9,726 bases of DNA, taken from NCBI GenBank assembly GCA_049297695.1, contig JBAQUT010000008.1, positions 1 through 9,726 on the forward strand, given 5' to 3'. The translations under genes were made by a program, and so were the position numbers. The DNA is from JACKLD01 sp049297695. GTDB lineage: Bacteria > Pseudomonadota > Alphaproteobacteria > UBA2136 > UBA6156. The notes beneath the pieces are model-generated. The model was not told the DNA's origin. It did no database searches and was given only the letters and a program-made list of their open reading frames with translations. Positions 1-7,431 of this stretch are shown in pieces. How positions within the stretch are numbered: the stretch's first letter is position 1; each line of letters starts with the position of its first letter.

Positions 1-2078
1 TCCAAGTACCACTCGGCAAACATCAGCTGCAACTCTTCCAAACTGGCCCCAAACCACCAGCCCAGTTTGTAAATCCCGGGCGTCATCTGGTACACCATGT
101 GGCGGAACCTCATCAGCTCCAGCGCCCGCTCGCGGTAATCCCACACGGCATCGTACAACCCGGGCACCAAGCCTTCCAACGCGTCAAACTCATCATACCC
201 CGCCCATACCTTGTGGGTGGGCAGGCTCATCACGGCATCGTCCACGTGGCCCAAAAACGGCAAGGGCACCAAATCCGCCAGTTCTTCTGGGCTCATGTCG
301 CCAATAATATAGCGGGTTAAAAACGGGTAGTTTTCCAACGCCTTGTCGGAAGGTTCCACCAAATACTGCTTGCCAGAAAGCCACGGCGCCTCCTTCTGCT
401 CCGGTATGGCCCGCGCATAAGCTTCCACCGAAACTTTGGGGGTTATAATCGGGCAAATGCGGTTTTTCAATTCGTCGGGGCACAACCCGTGCTCGCGGTT
501 GCGGGGGTGAAACTCGGGGAACCAAAACGAGTCCAGCTCATATTCAAACTCCGGCGGCAACGGGTGGTAACCAATATCCGCACTCATAAACTGGGCGGGC
601 ACGCGGGTCACGGCACTCATGGGGGCGCTGCCACGGGCACGCCTGCGTTCCAAAGCCTCAAAACTCACCACGTCAAACCCCTGCCGCGGCACCACGGGGT
701 AAAACCGCTCCTTCATCCGCTCGGGAACCTTCGCCAACCAACGGTTGTCGTCCAAGGGGGTCTTTACCGCCTCGTACACCAACGCCGTGCTCTCATACCA
801 ATAGTGCAAAGGGTCCCAAATCGGCCCGTTCAGCTGCAAAAAGCGGCCGGTATTCAAATCCCAGCCCCACAGGTGGGGCACCTCAAAATGCTCGGGGTGC
901 GTGGGTATCCACGTGGCTTCCCAGTTGGGCAACGTGCGGCTGTGGGGCATGTGTAAGTTGGGTATAAGTGGCAACGGGTCGGCCACATTGGGGCTTACAT
1001 ACCCGCTCCCGTCGCTCACCACCACCTTGGCCCGCACAATGGTTTTAGCCGTCACATAGCCCGGCTCCACCACCTCCACAATCGTGTTGGCAGGGGCTTT
1101 GTTCGGCACGCGCTTCACCACCTCGTGCAGGCCCGTTACAGCCCGGCCCGGCCAAAAATCCACCAAATTAAACTCACGGTCTACCACGTTAATACCATTG
1201 CACGCCTCCAACGTGGGGATCACGGTGCACCCTTGGGCAAACATAGATTCCAAATACGCCGCACTACCCCCTGCTCCACCTTGGGCTTCCAACCAATCTT
1301 CATACCGCTGGGCTTTATCCGCACGGCGCTCAAACGCCTCCACCATCTTCCGCCCCACAAACGCCGCATCGGTAAAGTTCACCCCGCTCTGCTTGGCATA
1401 CAGCATTTGCACCTGCGGCAACCGCCATCCATCCACGTAAAACGTGTCCAAACGGTATTTGTAAGGGTACAGGTTGGCCAACGCATAAAACCCGTTCGAT
1501 ACCAAATCTTCCGGCGCCCCGCTCGGCCGCCCCACATAGCCACGCCCCATATCCAACGTGCGGAACTTGGTTAAAAACACCTGTTCCAGCAAATCAGCAC
1601 CATCCACGCGCTCGTCCACCACATCACATTTACGCGGGAAGGCCACCAGCGGCACCCACGGGTTTTTCAAATTCCCATCAGCCCCGCGAGCGGTAGCATT
1701 ATAAGCATCCCATTCTTCCAAACTCTTCCGCTCGGGGCCATAGCCCGTGTAAACAATCCGCCCCGCCAAATCCCGCACAAACACGGGCGATAACGGCACC
1801 TCAGGGTCCACTTCCAGCAAACTGGTCAGGTTGTCGTCCCGCATCACGTTGTGGCCGTCAATCGTGCCCCGTGGGTCGGATTGCCATTGTTCATGAACCC
1901 CACGAACCCCCTCCACCCTGCCCACAAACCCGGGGCCATCAAACACCGCACTGTCGCCACTCAACCCGTATGGATGCGCCCCCATCCCCACATCATACCG
2001 CATGGTGCGCACAGCAATCCGCCGCTTGGGAAGCTTCCCGTCATCATCCCAGTAAGGCTTGTAATTTAAAAAATCCAT
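1..2078 (-). CDS. Large hypothetical protein, Trp/Tyr/Pro-rich (C-terminus beyond left edge)
   Basis: An open frame runs from the ATG at 2078 to the left edge without a stop, giving 692 visible residues beginning MDFLNYKPYWDDDGK. I do not recognise a family. There is no signal peptide and no membrane segment, so it is probably soluble and cytoplasmic. Composition is unusual: about 21 Trp (3%), many Tyr and Pro, and only five Cys. Motifs such as IWDPLHYWYES and YKLGWWFGAS suggest a compact beta-rich or mixed fold, but that is inference. The start lies 31 bp downstream of the traG-like stop, with only a weak AAAGAAA purine tract before the ATG, so co-transcription and perhaps translational coupling are likely. 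Codon third positions are strongly G/C, richer than much of traG. Context points to an accessory conjugation or mobile-element protein. The reading frame is secure; the function is unknown. Confidence 0.8.
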   Translation of the reverse strand, partial: MDFLNYKPYWDDDGKLPKRRIAVRTMRYDVGMGAHPYGLSGDSAVFDGPGFVGRVEGVRGVHEQWQSDPRGTIDGHNVMRDDNLTSLLEVDPEVPLSPVFVRDLAGRIVYTGYGPERKSLEEWDAYNATARGADGNLKNPWVPLVAFPRKCDVVDERVDGADLLEQVFLTKFRTLDMGRGYVGRPSGAPEDLVSNGFYALANLYPYKYRLDTFYVDGWRLPQVQMLYAKQSGVNFTDAAFVGRKMVEAFERRADKAQRYEDWLEAQGGAGGSAAYLESMFAQGCTVIPTLEACNGINVVDREFNLVDFWPGRAVTGLHEVVKRVPNKAPANTIVEVVEPGYVTAKTIVRAKVVVSDGSGYVSPNVADPLPLIPNLHMPHSRTLPNWEATWIPTHPEHFEVPHLWGWDLNTGRFLQLNGPIWDPLHYWYESTALVYEAVKTPLDDNRWLAKVPERMKERFYPVVPRQGFDVVSFEALERRRARGSAPMSAVTRVPAQFMSADIGYHPLPPEFEYELDSFWFPEFHPRNREHGLCPDELKNRICPIITPKVSVEAYARAIPEQKEAPWLSGKQYLVEPSDKALENYPFLTRYIIGDMSPEELADLVPLPFLGHVDDAVMSLPTHKVWAGYDEFDALEGLVPGLYDAVWDYRERALELMRFRHMVYQMTPGIYKLGWWFGASLEELQLMFAEWYL

Positions 2079-2109
2079 AGTTTTTCTTTTTGGTTGTTAA
2101 GGTATAGCA

Positions 2110-5100
2110 TTAACGAAGCAATCCTCTCCGAATATTTTCAGCCACAATTTCAGCTTGCCCCTCATCCAACCCTGATTCTTGAAGCATGATTTTTACTTCA
2201 TCAGCAAGATAAGGGTGAGACAAACCATTCCGACCTATTTGAGCCTGAATTCGACGAGGAGCCTGTTCAACTTTAATTTTCAAACCATCAAATACATTTT
2301 TAGGTATATTCAAACTCTGCACTTGGGTTTCAAAGCGCTGAAGGATATTGGAAACATTCGCTTTAAAACGCGTAATATCCACACCAGTATTCTTCAAACT
2401 TGAAATTTGGTCCGCCATTTCTGCACGTACATCTTCATATTTCGTGCGGTAGTTACTCGTCGCCATCTGAGAATATCCACTCTCTTGCTGGTACGTATGG
2501 TACCGCTCCACGGCAAATTTCTTTTTGGCCGCACTCGCTGCGGCACTGCTGGAAAACTTATGAGTAACTTCATAATCCCTTTTCATTTGGGCCTGCAACG
2601 CTTGGGCGTCTTTAATCCACTCGGCTCTCCCTTGCAGGGCAAAAAACTGGGCCTTACCATTGTACCATTTCTCAATCGCTCCAGGCTGGTAATCCGTATC
2701 AATCTCTTCACGGATAAACTGCTGAATCCCTTTCGTATCACCGTAACGGCGTGCCATAGCCCCCGCTTTTCCATCTTTCGTCACAATGTACATATGGCCG
2801 CCCAACAGCTCATCTAATTGGCCTTGCACTTGCTTATAGCCTTTAATTCCAACAAGTTCTTGTACGGTACGGGCATTCATCTGGATTTCTTGTTTCCCAT
2901 CTCCCACGCGCACCATACCACCGTTCATCATGGCCGAAGCGCTTAATGTCGATTCCAACGATTCAATCGCCTGCGCCAAATCGGCATTCTTAAAGTTTTT
3001 CCAATCCAATCCTTTACCCAAGTCCGATTCCTTAATCTGAATAGCAACCTGAGCACTTTGGGCCTTTGCCACAGCTTGTGCCGCCGCCATGGTGGCTTGC
3101 TTCACGGCCGAGTTAAACGCCCCCGCCTCACCAAGCCCTGTATATTCGGCAGCACTACCATAAGGTTGTTGGGCTTTCTTCAAAGCTTCATAGCGGGATG
3201 CATCGCTCCGCGCCCCAAACCATTTCATCATCCCGCCATTGTTGGCCCACACGCGGGCACGTTCAGGGCCTTCACTCCATTCGTTAAACACTTCTTTCAC
3301 AACATTGGCACCGGGGATGTTGCTGGTAGCGCCGCTGGCCAAAAACGCCCCCACAGCCCCCGACATAAACCGCATACCCCGGCCAGGGTTAATCTCGGCT
3401 TTGGGTATGTCAAAATTTTGTTTTAATTGAGCCATCTGGAGCTTATCGGCGGCATCTTGGGCCATCTTGTTACGGTCAGCCACCATTTTGCTGGTCAGCT
3501 CGTCAAAGTTATCCACTTTCAAGCCACCGCTCCGGATACCCCGTAGTTCGTTCAAAATATTCTGCAACAACTCTTCACGGTCGGGCCCACTGGGTATGGC
3601 CGAAGATGTCGAAGGTGTCGGCGCCCCACCCATACCACCACTGCCCGAAGGTGCAGGCATACCAGGCCCAGAAGGCCCACCGCTCCCGCCAATACCTCCA
3701 CCACCGTAACCACCTCCAGAACCCCCACCTCCACCGCCGCCAGTATTACCAGTACCACGACCCAAACCTTGCTCCATCAAGCGGCGCTGGGAATCAATCT
3801 GCATTTGGGAAGGTTTATAAACCCCCTCACTAATAAAGTGATCCATAACAGCCTTATCAAGACTATCATTCTGAGCTTGGATGGCTTGCTTTTGTGCTTG
3901 TGTCGCATTAGCAGCCGCCATAGCAGCTTGATAAGGCGCTTGGGCATTCGCCACATTTCGTTCCGTCATTCTTTCAAGCAAAAACTTATTTGAATCTATC
4001 GTAGCACCACTCAATTCAGCTTCGGTCAACGCAGCCGCATCTGCTTTCAGGTCTCCCGTCAATTCAGCCCCACGGGCAACTCCATGAAAATCTCGAACTT
4101 TATCGGCAGAATCCTGTTCTATACGTGCTTTCGTTGCTGCCCAAGGGGCACCACGCTTATTCGCAAGATATTCTTGCGATGCTGCACCAAAACCAATTCC
4201 CTTCGACATAAGCTCATCAACTTCACCTTGTTGTTGAGAATCAAGATCTTCATTCTTACCAAGCTTGTGTGTTTGCCGCACTTCCTCTTCATATTTACCC
4301 CGCATTTCCGCCCTACGGTCTGCCAAGTATCTGGCAGGGTCTCCATCAGGTTTGATATATTCATTCACCAAACCATTCAGTTCACTTTGTTGTTCGCCTG
4401 TGAGGTCTTTTCCAACCAAGTTATTATCAGCCCGATATTTCTCCTCAACCGCATCTTTCAGCTTTTTATGCGCTTCTTCGGGTTTACCATCTTTTACTGC
4501 CGCCTGTATCGAGTTGAATGTTCCAGTCGGATCCGCCAAATCCATAAGTCTGTTTTTCTGACCGTCAAAAGCCGCTTTCATGGCATCCCCAGGGCTTTTT
4601 GCACCCCCAGGGCTTAAAGCCGACATCACACCGGCACCCGTAATAATAGCCGCCATACTTCCCAACGCCGTCGCAACTTTCATACCTGCATCGGCAATTT
4701 TCTCGGCCCCACTGTCCAACTCACGCAGTTTTTCAATGTTCCCAACTTCACCAATTTTGAAGAGCAGCAACATCGTCATACCCAGCAAAGCCGCATATAA
4801 GCCAGCAATGGCAAACAAGAAAATGCCTTTCTTCAACAACAAATCTGAGCCACTCAACGACAGAATATTGTAAATAATTGTACCCATCGTATCCACAATA
4901 AGGAACGTTACGGGCACCAATTTAACAATCAGAACCACCATGAACGACTGAACCAAAAGTCCAAACGCATGCTTAGGTATTAAAATCCCAAACAAGAAGA
5001 AGAGCGGTGTTAACATCAACACAATCAGCAACACCATTTCAATCATAGCTTGTAAAAAGTAAATAACGGCAATTGCCGATGCACCAGCAATGGCTGAGCC

Positions 5101-6876
5101 AAACCACGCCATAAGCGAACCTGCCACCTTGGCAATAGCCCCCAAAGGAGTCGCCAAAATACCTACATTGTTAGGGTCCATCGTAGATATGGTATTTCCA
5201 CGCGCCGCAATCGCCTGATCGTTCGACGACGGAGTGTTTCGGATTGTAGAATTATAAACCCCATCAATCAGCATGGATGCAAAAATCTTGCGTTTTTCTT
5301 CGTTCAAATTCTCAGCGCTGGGATTTTTTCTTACCAATTCATCAATGCGCGCCGGTAAAATATTAACAAGCAATTTGGCTAAATCCGCTTGTGCCGCAGT
5401 CAGCCCGGTCGCACCACCTGTGATAAAATCAACTGTAATTTGTTTGCTGTCGGATGGTATGGAAATACTTCCATTCACCAATTGAGAAATTCTATTGGCA
5501 AAATTCCCCGTAAACCCAGGTGCATTGTAAATAGCATCATAGATACCTCGTATATCCGTTTCCGAGCATTTTTCTTGGGCTGCAACCGCCCCGTCTTTTG
5601 TATAAATGCTTTTGTTAGCGGGCATTTTAAGCAATGCTGGGGTAGCGTTCTTACCAATAAAATTCGTAAGCTTTACAGCATTGGCGGGAGCTCCAGGGTC
5701 TCCGACTAACTCTAAACCCTTATTAAAATTCCCCATAAACCTACCATTACAAGATAGTAAATCTGGGCATCCCGCCATGACTCGTTTACGTATTTTCTGC
5801 CCATTTGTTTCTCCAACAGAAGATGGATCTTCATCAAGATAAAACAATATATTACCCATATCAATATCAGCAATATATCTAGTACCATTCCTATACATCT
5901 TTTGACGAAGAGGATGATTAAGAATCTCATCTACTGCTTGAGCTAAAGGAATACCTTTCGCAGGCGCCGTACCAACCCCAGGAATATAAATCGCCTCGTT
6001 TTTAGCAAAAATCTTATTATAAAGATCTTGGATACCCGCAACATAACTGTTGGAATCATATCCTGAAGGCAAAGTTTTATAGAGTGGAATAGAAGGTAAC
6101 ATATCCTTACCCATAAATGATTGTCCAAACATGCTAACATCATTAAGGGGCTTTATAATTTGACTCAGAACACTATCGAACGAACCATACGAGCCTACAC
6201 TGTCCATCTCGGTAGCAGGCGTGCTTGTTAAGTTTTTTGAAAGGTTAGGCACAATAGGAATATCACCACAGTCTTTTCTAAAGTTATTTACCCTGTTAAG
6301 CCAACCTCCTCCCATATTGATATTAACGTTTTGAGACAACTCAACTTCAGAAATAGCCTGATTTACAAGGCTCTTAAACTCATACGATTTAAAAAGATCG
6401 TAAAAAATAACCTGCGCCGTCGTACCAATATGCGCTGCCAATAGTTGGGGGGTAAATCCCTTAATAGACTCAGGTTTCTGACTTCCTATCCCTTGAGAAG
6501 GCGAAGGGACATCATAAAAGAGTAACTTACTCTGAAATGGGGCAAACAAGCAAATAACGACAAGCAACAACCATGTACCACTTGTTTTAATGTCATGGAA
6601 CTCTTTGTTAAAAACAATAGCTAAAGCTCCAATTAACGTTGCAGCCAAAGCCAAATAATACAAAGCTGGAACTGTCGCACCCTGAAATCCTTTAAAGAAA
6701 AACCATTGCATTTGGAATCCAGTAGATATCGCCTGCCGCTGAGAGTCGCTAATGCTCAAAAATGGAAATGCCGCTGAATCTCTAGCAACTTGAGCAAAAA
6801 CGTCAGGAACGACCAGCAGCAACAACACAACCAGCGCCAACAGGCGCATATCACCAAAACGGTGGGTTGTTCTCAT
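2110..6876 (-). CDS. traG: TraG-like mating-pair stabilisation / T4SS inner-membrane protein, greatly extended
   Basis: This is a 1588-residue protein if started at the ATG at 6876. A signal peptide (VVLLLLVVPDVFA, cleavage near residue 28) is followed by membrane segments at about 71-89 and 101-113. Then comes a periplasmic region of about 470 residues with four Cys (KDCGD, MAGCPD, LSCNGR, QEKCSE), then roughly four hydrophobic helices at about 585-715. This order, plus a stretch resembling F TraG (FYDVPSP, then a helix ending IFYDLF), fits the TraG N-terminal family of F-type conjugation systems, where it stabilises mating pairs and helps pilus assembly. F TraG has about 940 residues. Here about 870 residues follow the helices: three degenerate repeats (about 810-970), a Gly-rich linker (about 1038-1091) and an Ala/Gln/Lys-rich helical C-terminus. 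The frame stays open upstream to 7149, but that part crosses tRNA-derived sequence. An alternative ATG at 6849 has GGTGAT directly before it and gives a tighter signal peptide. A DotA/TraY-type or VirB6-type protein is a less likely alternative. Confidence 0.68.
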   Translation of the reverse strand: MRTTHRFGDMRLLALVVLLLLVVPDVFAQVARDSAAFPFLSISDSQRQAISTGFQMQWFFFKGFQGATVPALYYLALAATLIGALAIVFNKEFHDIKTSGTWLLLVVICLFAPFQSKLLFYDVPSPSQGIGSQKPESIKGFTPQLLAAHIGTTAQVIFYDLFKSYEFKSLVNQAISEVELSQNVNINMGGGWLNRVNNFRKDCGDIPIVPNLSKNLTSTPATEMDSVGSYGSFDSVLSQIIKPLNDVSMFGQSFMGKDMLPSIPLYKTLPSGYDSNSYVAGIQDLYNKIFAKNEAIYIPGVGTAPAKGIPLAQAVDEILNHPLRQKMYRNGTRYIADIDMGNILFYLDEDPSSVGETNGQKIRKRVMAGCPDLLSCNGRFMGNFNKGLELVGDPGAPANAVKLTNFIGKNATPALLKMPANKSIYTKDGAVAAQEKCSETDIRGIYDAIYNAPGFTGNFANRISQLVNGSISIPSDSKQITVDFITGGATGLTAAQADLAKLLVNILPARIDELVRKNPSAENLNEEKRKIFASMLIDGVYNSTIRNTPSSNDQAIAARGNTISTMDPNNVGILATPLGAIAKVAGSLMAWFGSAIAGASAIAVIYFLQAMIEMVLLIVLMLTPLFFLFGILIPKHAFGLLVQSFMVVLIVKLVPVTFLIVDTMGTIIYNILSLSGSDLLLKKGIFLFAIAGLYAALLGMTMLLLFKIGEVGNIEKLRELDSGAEKIADAGMKVATALGSMAAIITGAGVMSALSPGGAKSPGDAMKAAFDGQKNRLMDLADPTGTFNSIQAAVKDGKPEEAHKKLKDAVEEKYRADNNLVGKDLTGEQQSELNGLVNEYIKPDGDPARYLADRRAEMRGKYEEEVRQTHKLGKNEDLDSQQQGEVDELMSKGIGFGAASQEYLANKRGAPWAATKARIEQDSADKVRDFHGVARGAELTGDLKADAAALTEAELSGATIDSNKFLLERMTERNVANAQAPYQAAMAAANATQAQKQAIQAQNDSLDKAVMDHFISEGVYKPSQMQIDSQRRLMEQGLGRGTGNTGGGGGGGSGGGYGGGGIGGSGGPSGPGMPAPSGSGGMGGAPTPSTSSAIPSGPDREELLQNILNELRGIRSGGLKVDNFDELTSKMVADRNKMAQDAADKLQMAQLKQNFDIPKAEINPGRGMRFMSGAVGAFLASGATSNIPGANVVKEVFNEWSEGPERARVWANNGGMMKWFGARSDASRYEALKKAQQPYGSAAEYTGLGEAGAFNSAVKQATMAAAQAVAKAQSAQVAIQIKESDLGKGLDWKNFKNADLAQAIESLESTLSASAMMNGGMVRVGDGKQEIQMNARTVQELVGIKGYKQVQGQLDELLGGHMYIVTKDGKAGAMARRYGDTKGIQQFIREEIDTDYQPGAIEKWYNGKAQFFALQGRAEWIKDAQALQAQMKRDYEVTHKFSSSAAASAAKKKFAVERYHTYQQESGYSQMATSNYRTKYEDVRAEMADQISSLKNTGVDITRFKANVSNILQRFETQVQSLNIPKNVFDGLKIKVEQAPRRIQAQIGRNGLSHPYLADEVKIMLQESGLDEGQAEIVAENIRRGLLR
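3605..3765 (-). other. Glycine-rich linker in the TraG-like protein
   Basis: About 54 codons encode a low-complexity stretch of Gly with some Ser, Pro, Thr and Ala, beginning GRGTGNTGGGGGGG and ending GGAPTPSTSS. It separates the repeat-containing middle region from the helical C-terminal domain and is probably a flexible hinge. The same DNA gives long spurious open frames on the other strand and in other frames. Confidence 0.85.
3967..4446 (-). repeat. Three degenerate protein repeats of about 45-50 residues inside the TraG-like protein
   Basis: Three successive segments align by eye. Unit 1 (4446-4291) contains YRADNNLVGKDLTGEQQ and ends ARYLADRRA. Unit 2 (4290-4150) contains VRQTHKLGKNEDLDSQQQ and ends SQEYLANKRG. 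Unit 3 (4098-3967) contains VRDFHGVARGAELTG and ends SNKFLLERM. The shared pattern is [VY]R, a short variable stretch, [DE]L[TD], a Leu-containing helix, then an aromatic-Leu pair before a basic residue. The DNA is not recognisably repeated, so the duplication is old. Confidence 0.55.
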
Positions 6877-6998
6877 ACATATATAGTGGGGCGGCTTGGG
6901 GCTATCTTCAAGGGTGGGCAAGGTATACCTGCCTATCCCTGTGGCGGGTTTACCCGTGCAGCTGCCCGCACGGCAAGCGCTACCCCCCTCCAACTCCC
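6877..6998. promoter_or_regulatory. Leader of the TraG-like gene with strong inverted repeats
   Basis: This non-coding stretch lies upstream of the leftward traG-like gene. It holds a long interrupted inverted repeat centred on AGGTATACCT (6912-6939), then CGGGT-TT-ACCCG (6945-6956). It also holds CCGTGC with GCACGG (6954-6959 and 6968-6973), which overlaps the second stem and so cannot form together with it. On the minus strand, TTGAAG (6911-6906) and TATATA (6885-6880) resemble a promoter, but the 20-bp spacing is too long for a standard sigma-70 site. Had it been used, transcription would begin near 6873 and favour the 6849 start codon. No convincing Shine-Dalgarno site precedes 6876. Confidence 0.4.
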
Positions 6999-7027
6999 TT
7001 GACACACCCCTCAACCAACGGCATATA
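6999..7027 (+). promoter_or_regulatory. Probable tRNA promoter (TTGACA box)
   Basis: A perfect TTGACA (6999-7004) is followed after 17 bp by CATATA (7022-7027), a weak -10. The predicted start near 7034 lies just ahead of the tRNA-Ser-like sequence at 7038, the normal distance for a bacterial tRNA promoter. I see no equally good promoter between 7066 and 7171, so this one probably still drives the intact tRNA-Ser through the relic and spacer. Confidence 0.45.
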
Positions 7028-7037
7028 GGCAAAAGCT

Positions 7038-7066
7038 GGAACGGTGGCCGAGTGGTTGAAAGCCGC
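7038..7066 (+). pseudogene. Truncated tRNA-Ser (5' acceptor strand and D-arm only)
   Basis: The 19 bases at 7037-7055 are identical to 7171-7189, the start of the intact tRNA-Ser and the base before it. The match covers the acceptor 5' strand GGAACGG and the D-arm start. It continues as a plausible D-arm (GTGGTTGAAAGC) that differs from the intact gene (GTGGCTGAAGGC) in a way seen in other tRNA-Ser. Beyond about 7066 there is no anticodon stem, no TTCGAAT T-loop and no CCGTTCC acceptor partner. It is therefore a 5' fragment, not a working tRNA, and it sits where the promoter would expect a tRNA. Confidence 0.7.
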
Positions 7067-7171
7067 AGGCAACGGGCCAAAGGCCCAACGTGGCGGGTTT
7101 GCGGAAGCAAACAACCGGCGCCAAGGGTGCTAAATGAACTAAAAGCCAAAAGGGGTAACTCCCTTACCGAT
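7067..7171 (+). other. Hairpin-rich spacer between tRNA relic and intact tRNA-Ser
   Basis: No coding sequence is supported here. Three short stems are visible: GGGCC-AAA-GGCCC (7074-7086), GTTTGC-GGAA-GCAAAC (7097-7112) and GGTAA-CTCCC-TTACC (7154-7168). The last competes with AAGGG/CCCTT (7150-7165). None has a T-run after it, so they do not look like terminators. If transcription starts near 7034 the segment would be part of the tRNA precursor. Confidence 0.5.
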
Positions 7172-7265
<94 letters not shown>

Positions 7266-7272
7266 TTTTTTT
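7266..7272 (+). terminator. T-run after the tRNA
   Basis: Seven T residues follow the CCA directly. With the paired acceptor and T-arm just before them, they could end tRNA transcription or mark the 3' processing tail. No separate hairpin is present, so this is a weak call. Confidence 0.3.
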
Positions 7273-7298
7273 GTCCATAGCAATCCCACAAAATCCAC

Positions 7299-7328
7299 TA
7301 GACAAGCCAAAGCCCTTGGGTTTACTAT
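7299..7328 (+). promoter_or_regulatory. Candidate integrase promoter
   Basis: TAGACA (7299-7304, five of six matches to TTGACA) and TACTAT (7323-7328, four of six to TATAAT) are separated by 18 bp. The predicted start near 7335 would give a leader of about 97 bases before the integrase ATG. That leader contains two copies of a CTTTTGGGG-like motif (7375-7399). Confidence 0.4.
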
Positions 7329-7431
7329 GTTTTTATGTCCAGCACCAACCACCGCCATCTCGTGTCATCCATAGCTTTTGGGGGCCTTTTTGGGGTACTG
7401 GAGCAACAAGCCCCCAACAAGAAGCCCCCAC

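Noticed and set aside
193..525. Open frame of 110 codons on the minus strand
   Set aside because: It is in a different frame from the continuous 692-codon gene covering the same bases, so it is a frame shadow.
489..956. Open frame of 155 codons on the plus strand
   Set aside because: It lies opposite the large minus-strand hypothetical gene, and its His/Pro/Arg-rich product has no family features.
1125..1574. Open frame of 149 codons on the plus strand
   Set aside because: It is an antisense shadow of the same left-edge gene, again with low-complexity, basic composition.
3605..3765. A simple-sequence tract that could be taken for a CRISPR or minisatellite
   Set aside because: It encodes an in-frame Gly-rich linker with irregular spacing and no repeat-spacer structure.
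6941..7100. An 11-bp direct repeat GTGGCGGGTTT at 6941-6951 and 7090-7100
   Set aside because: It is short, with different flanks, and lies in a GC-rich region where such matches are expected.
6877..7149. A 91-codon upstream extension of the TraG-like frame
   Set aside because: It is translated from the leader hairpins, the tRNA relic and the spacer, has atypical composition, and would put the clear signal peptide in the middle of the protein.
7378..7431. TTG start extending the integrase by 18 residues
   Set aside because: The extra residues fall outside the family's normal N-terminus, which begins at the ATG at 7432.
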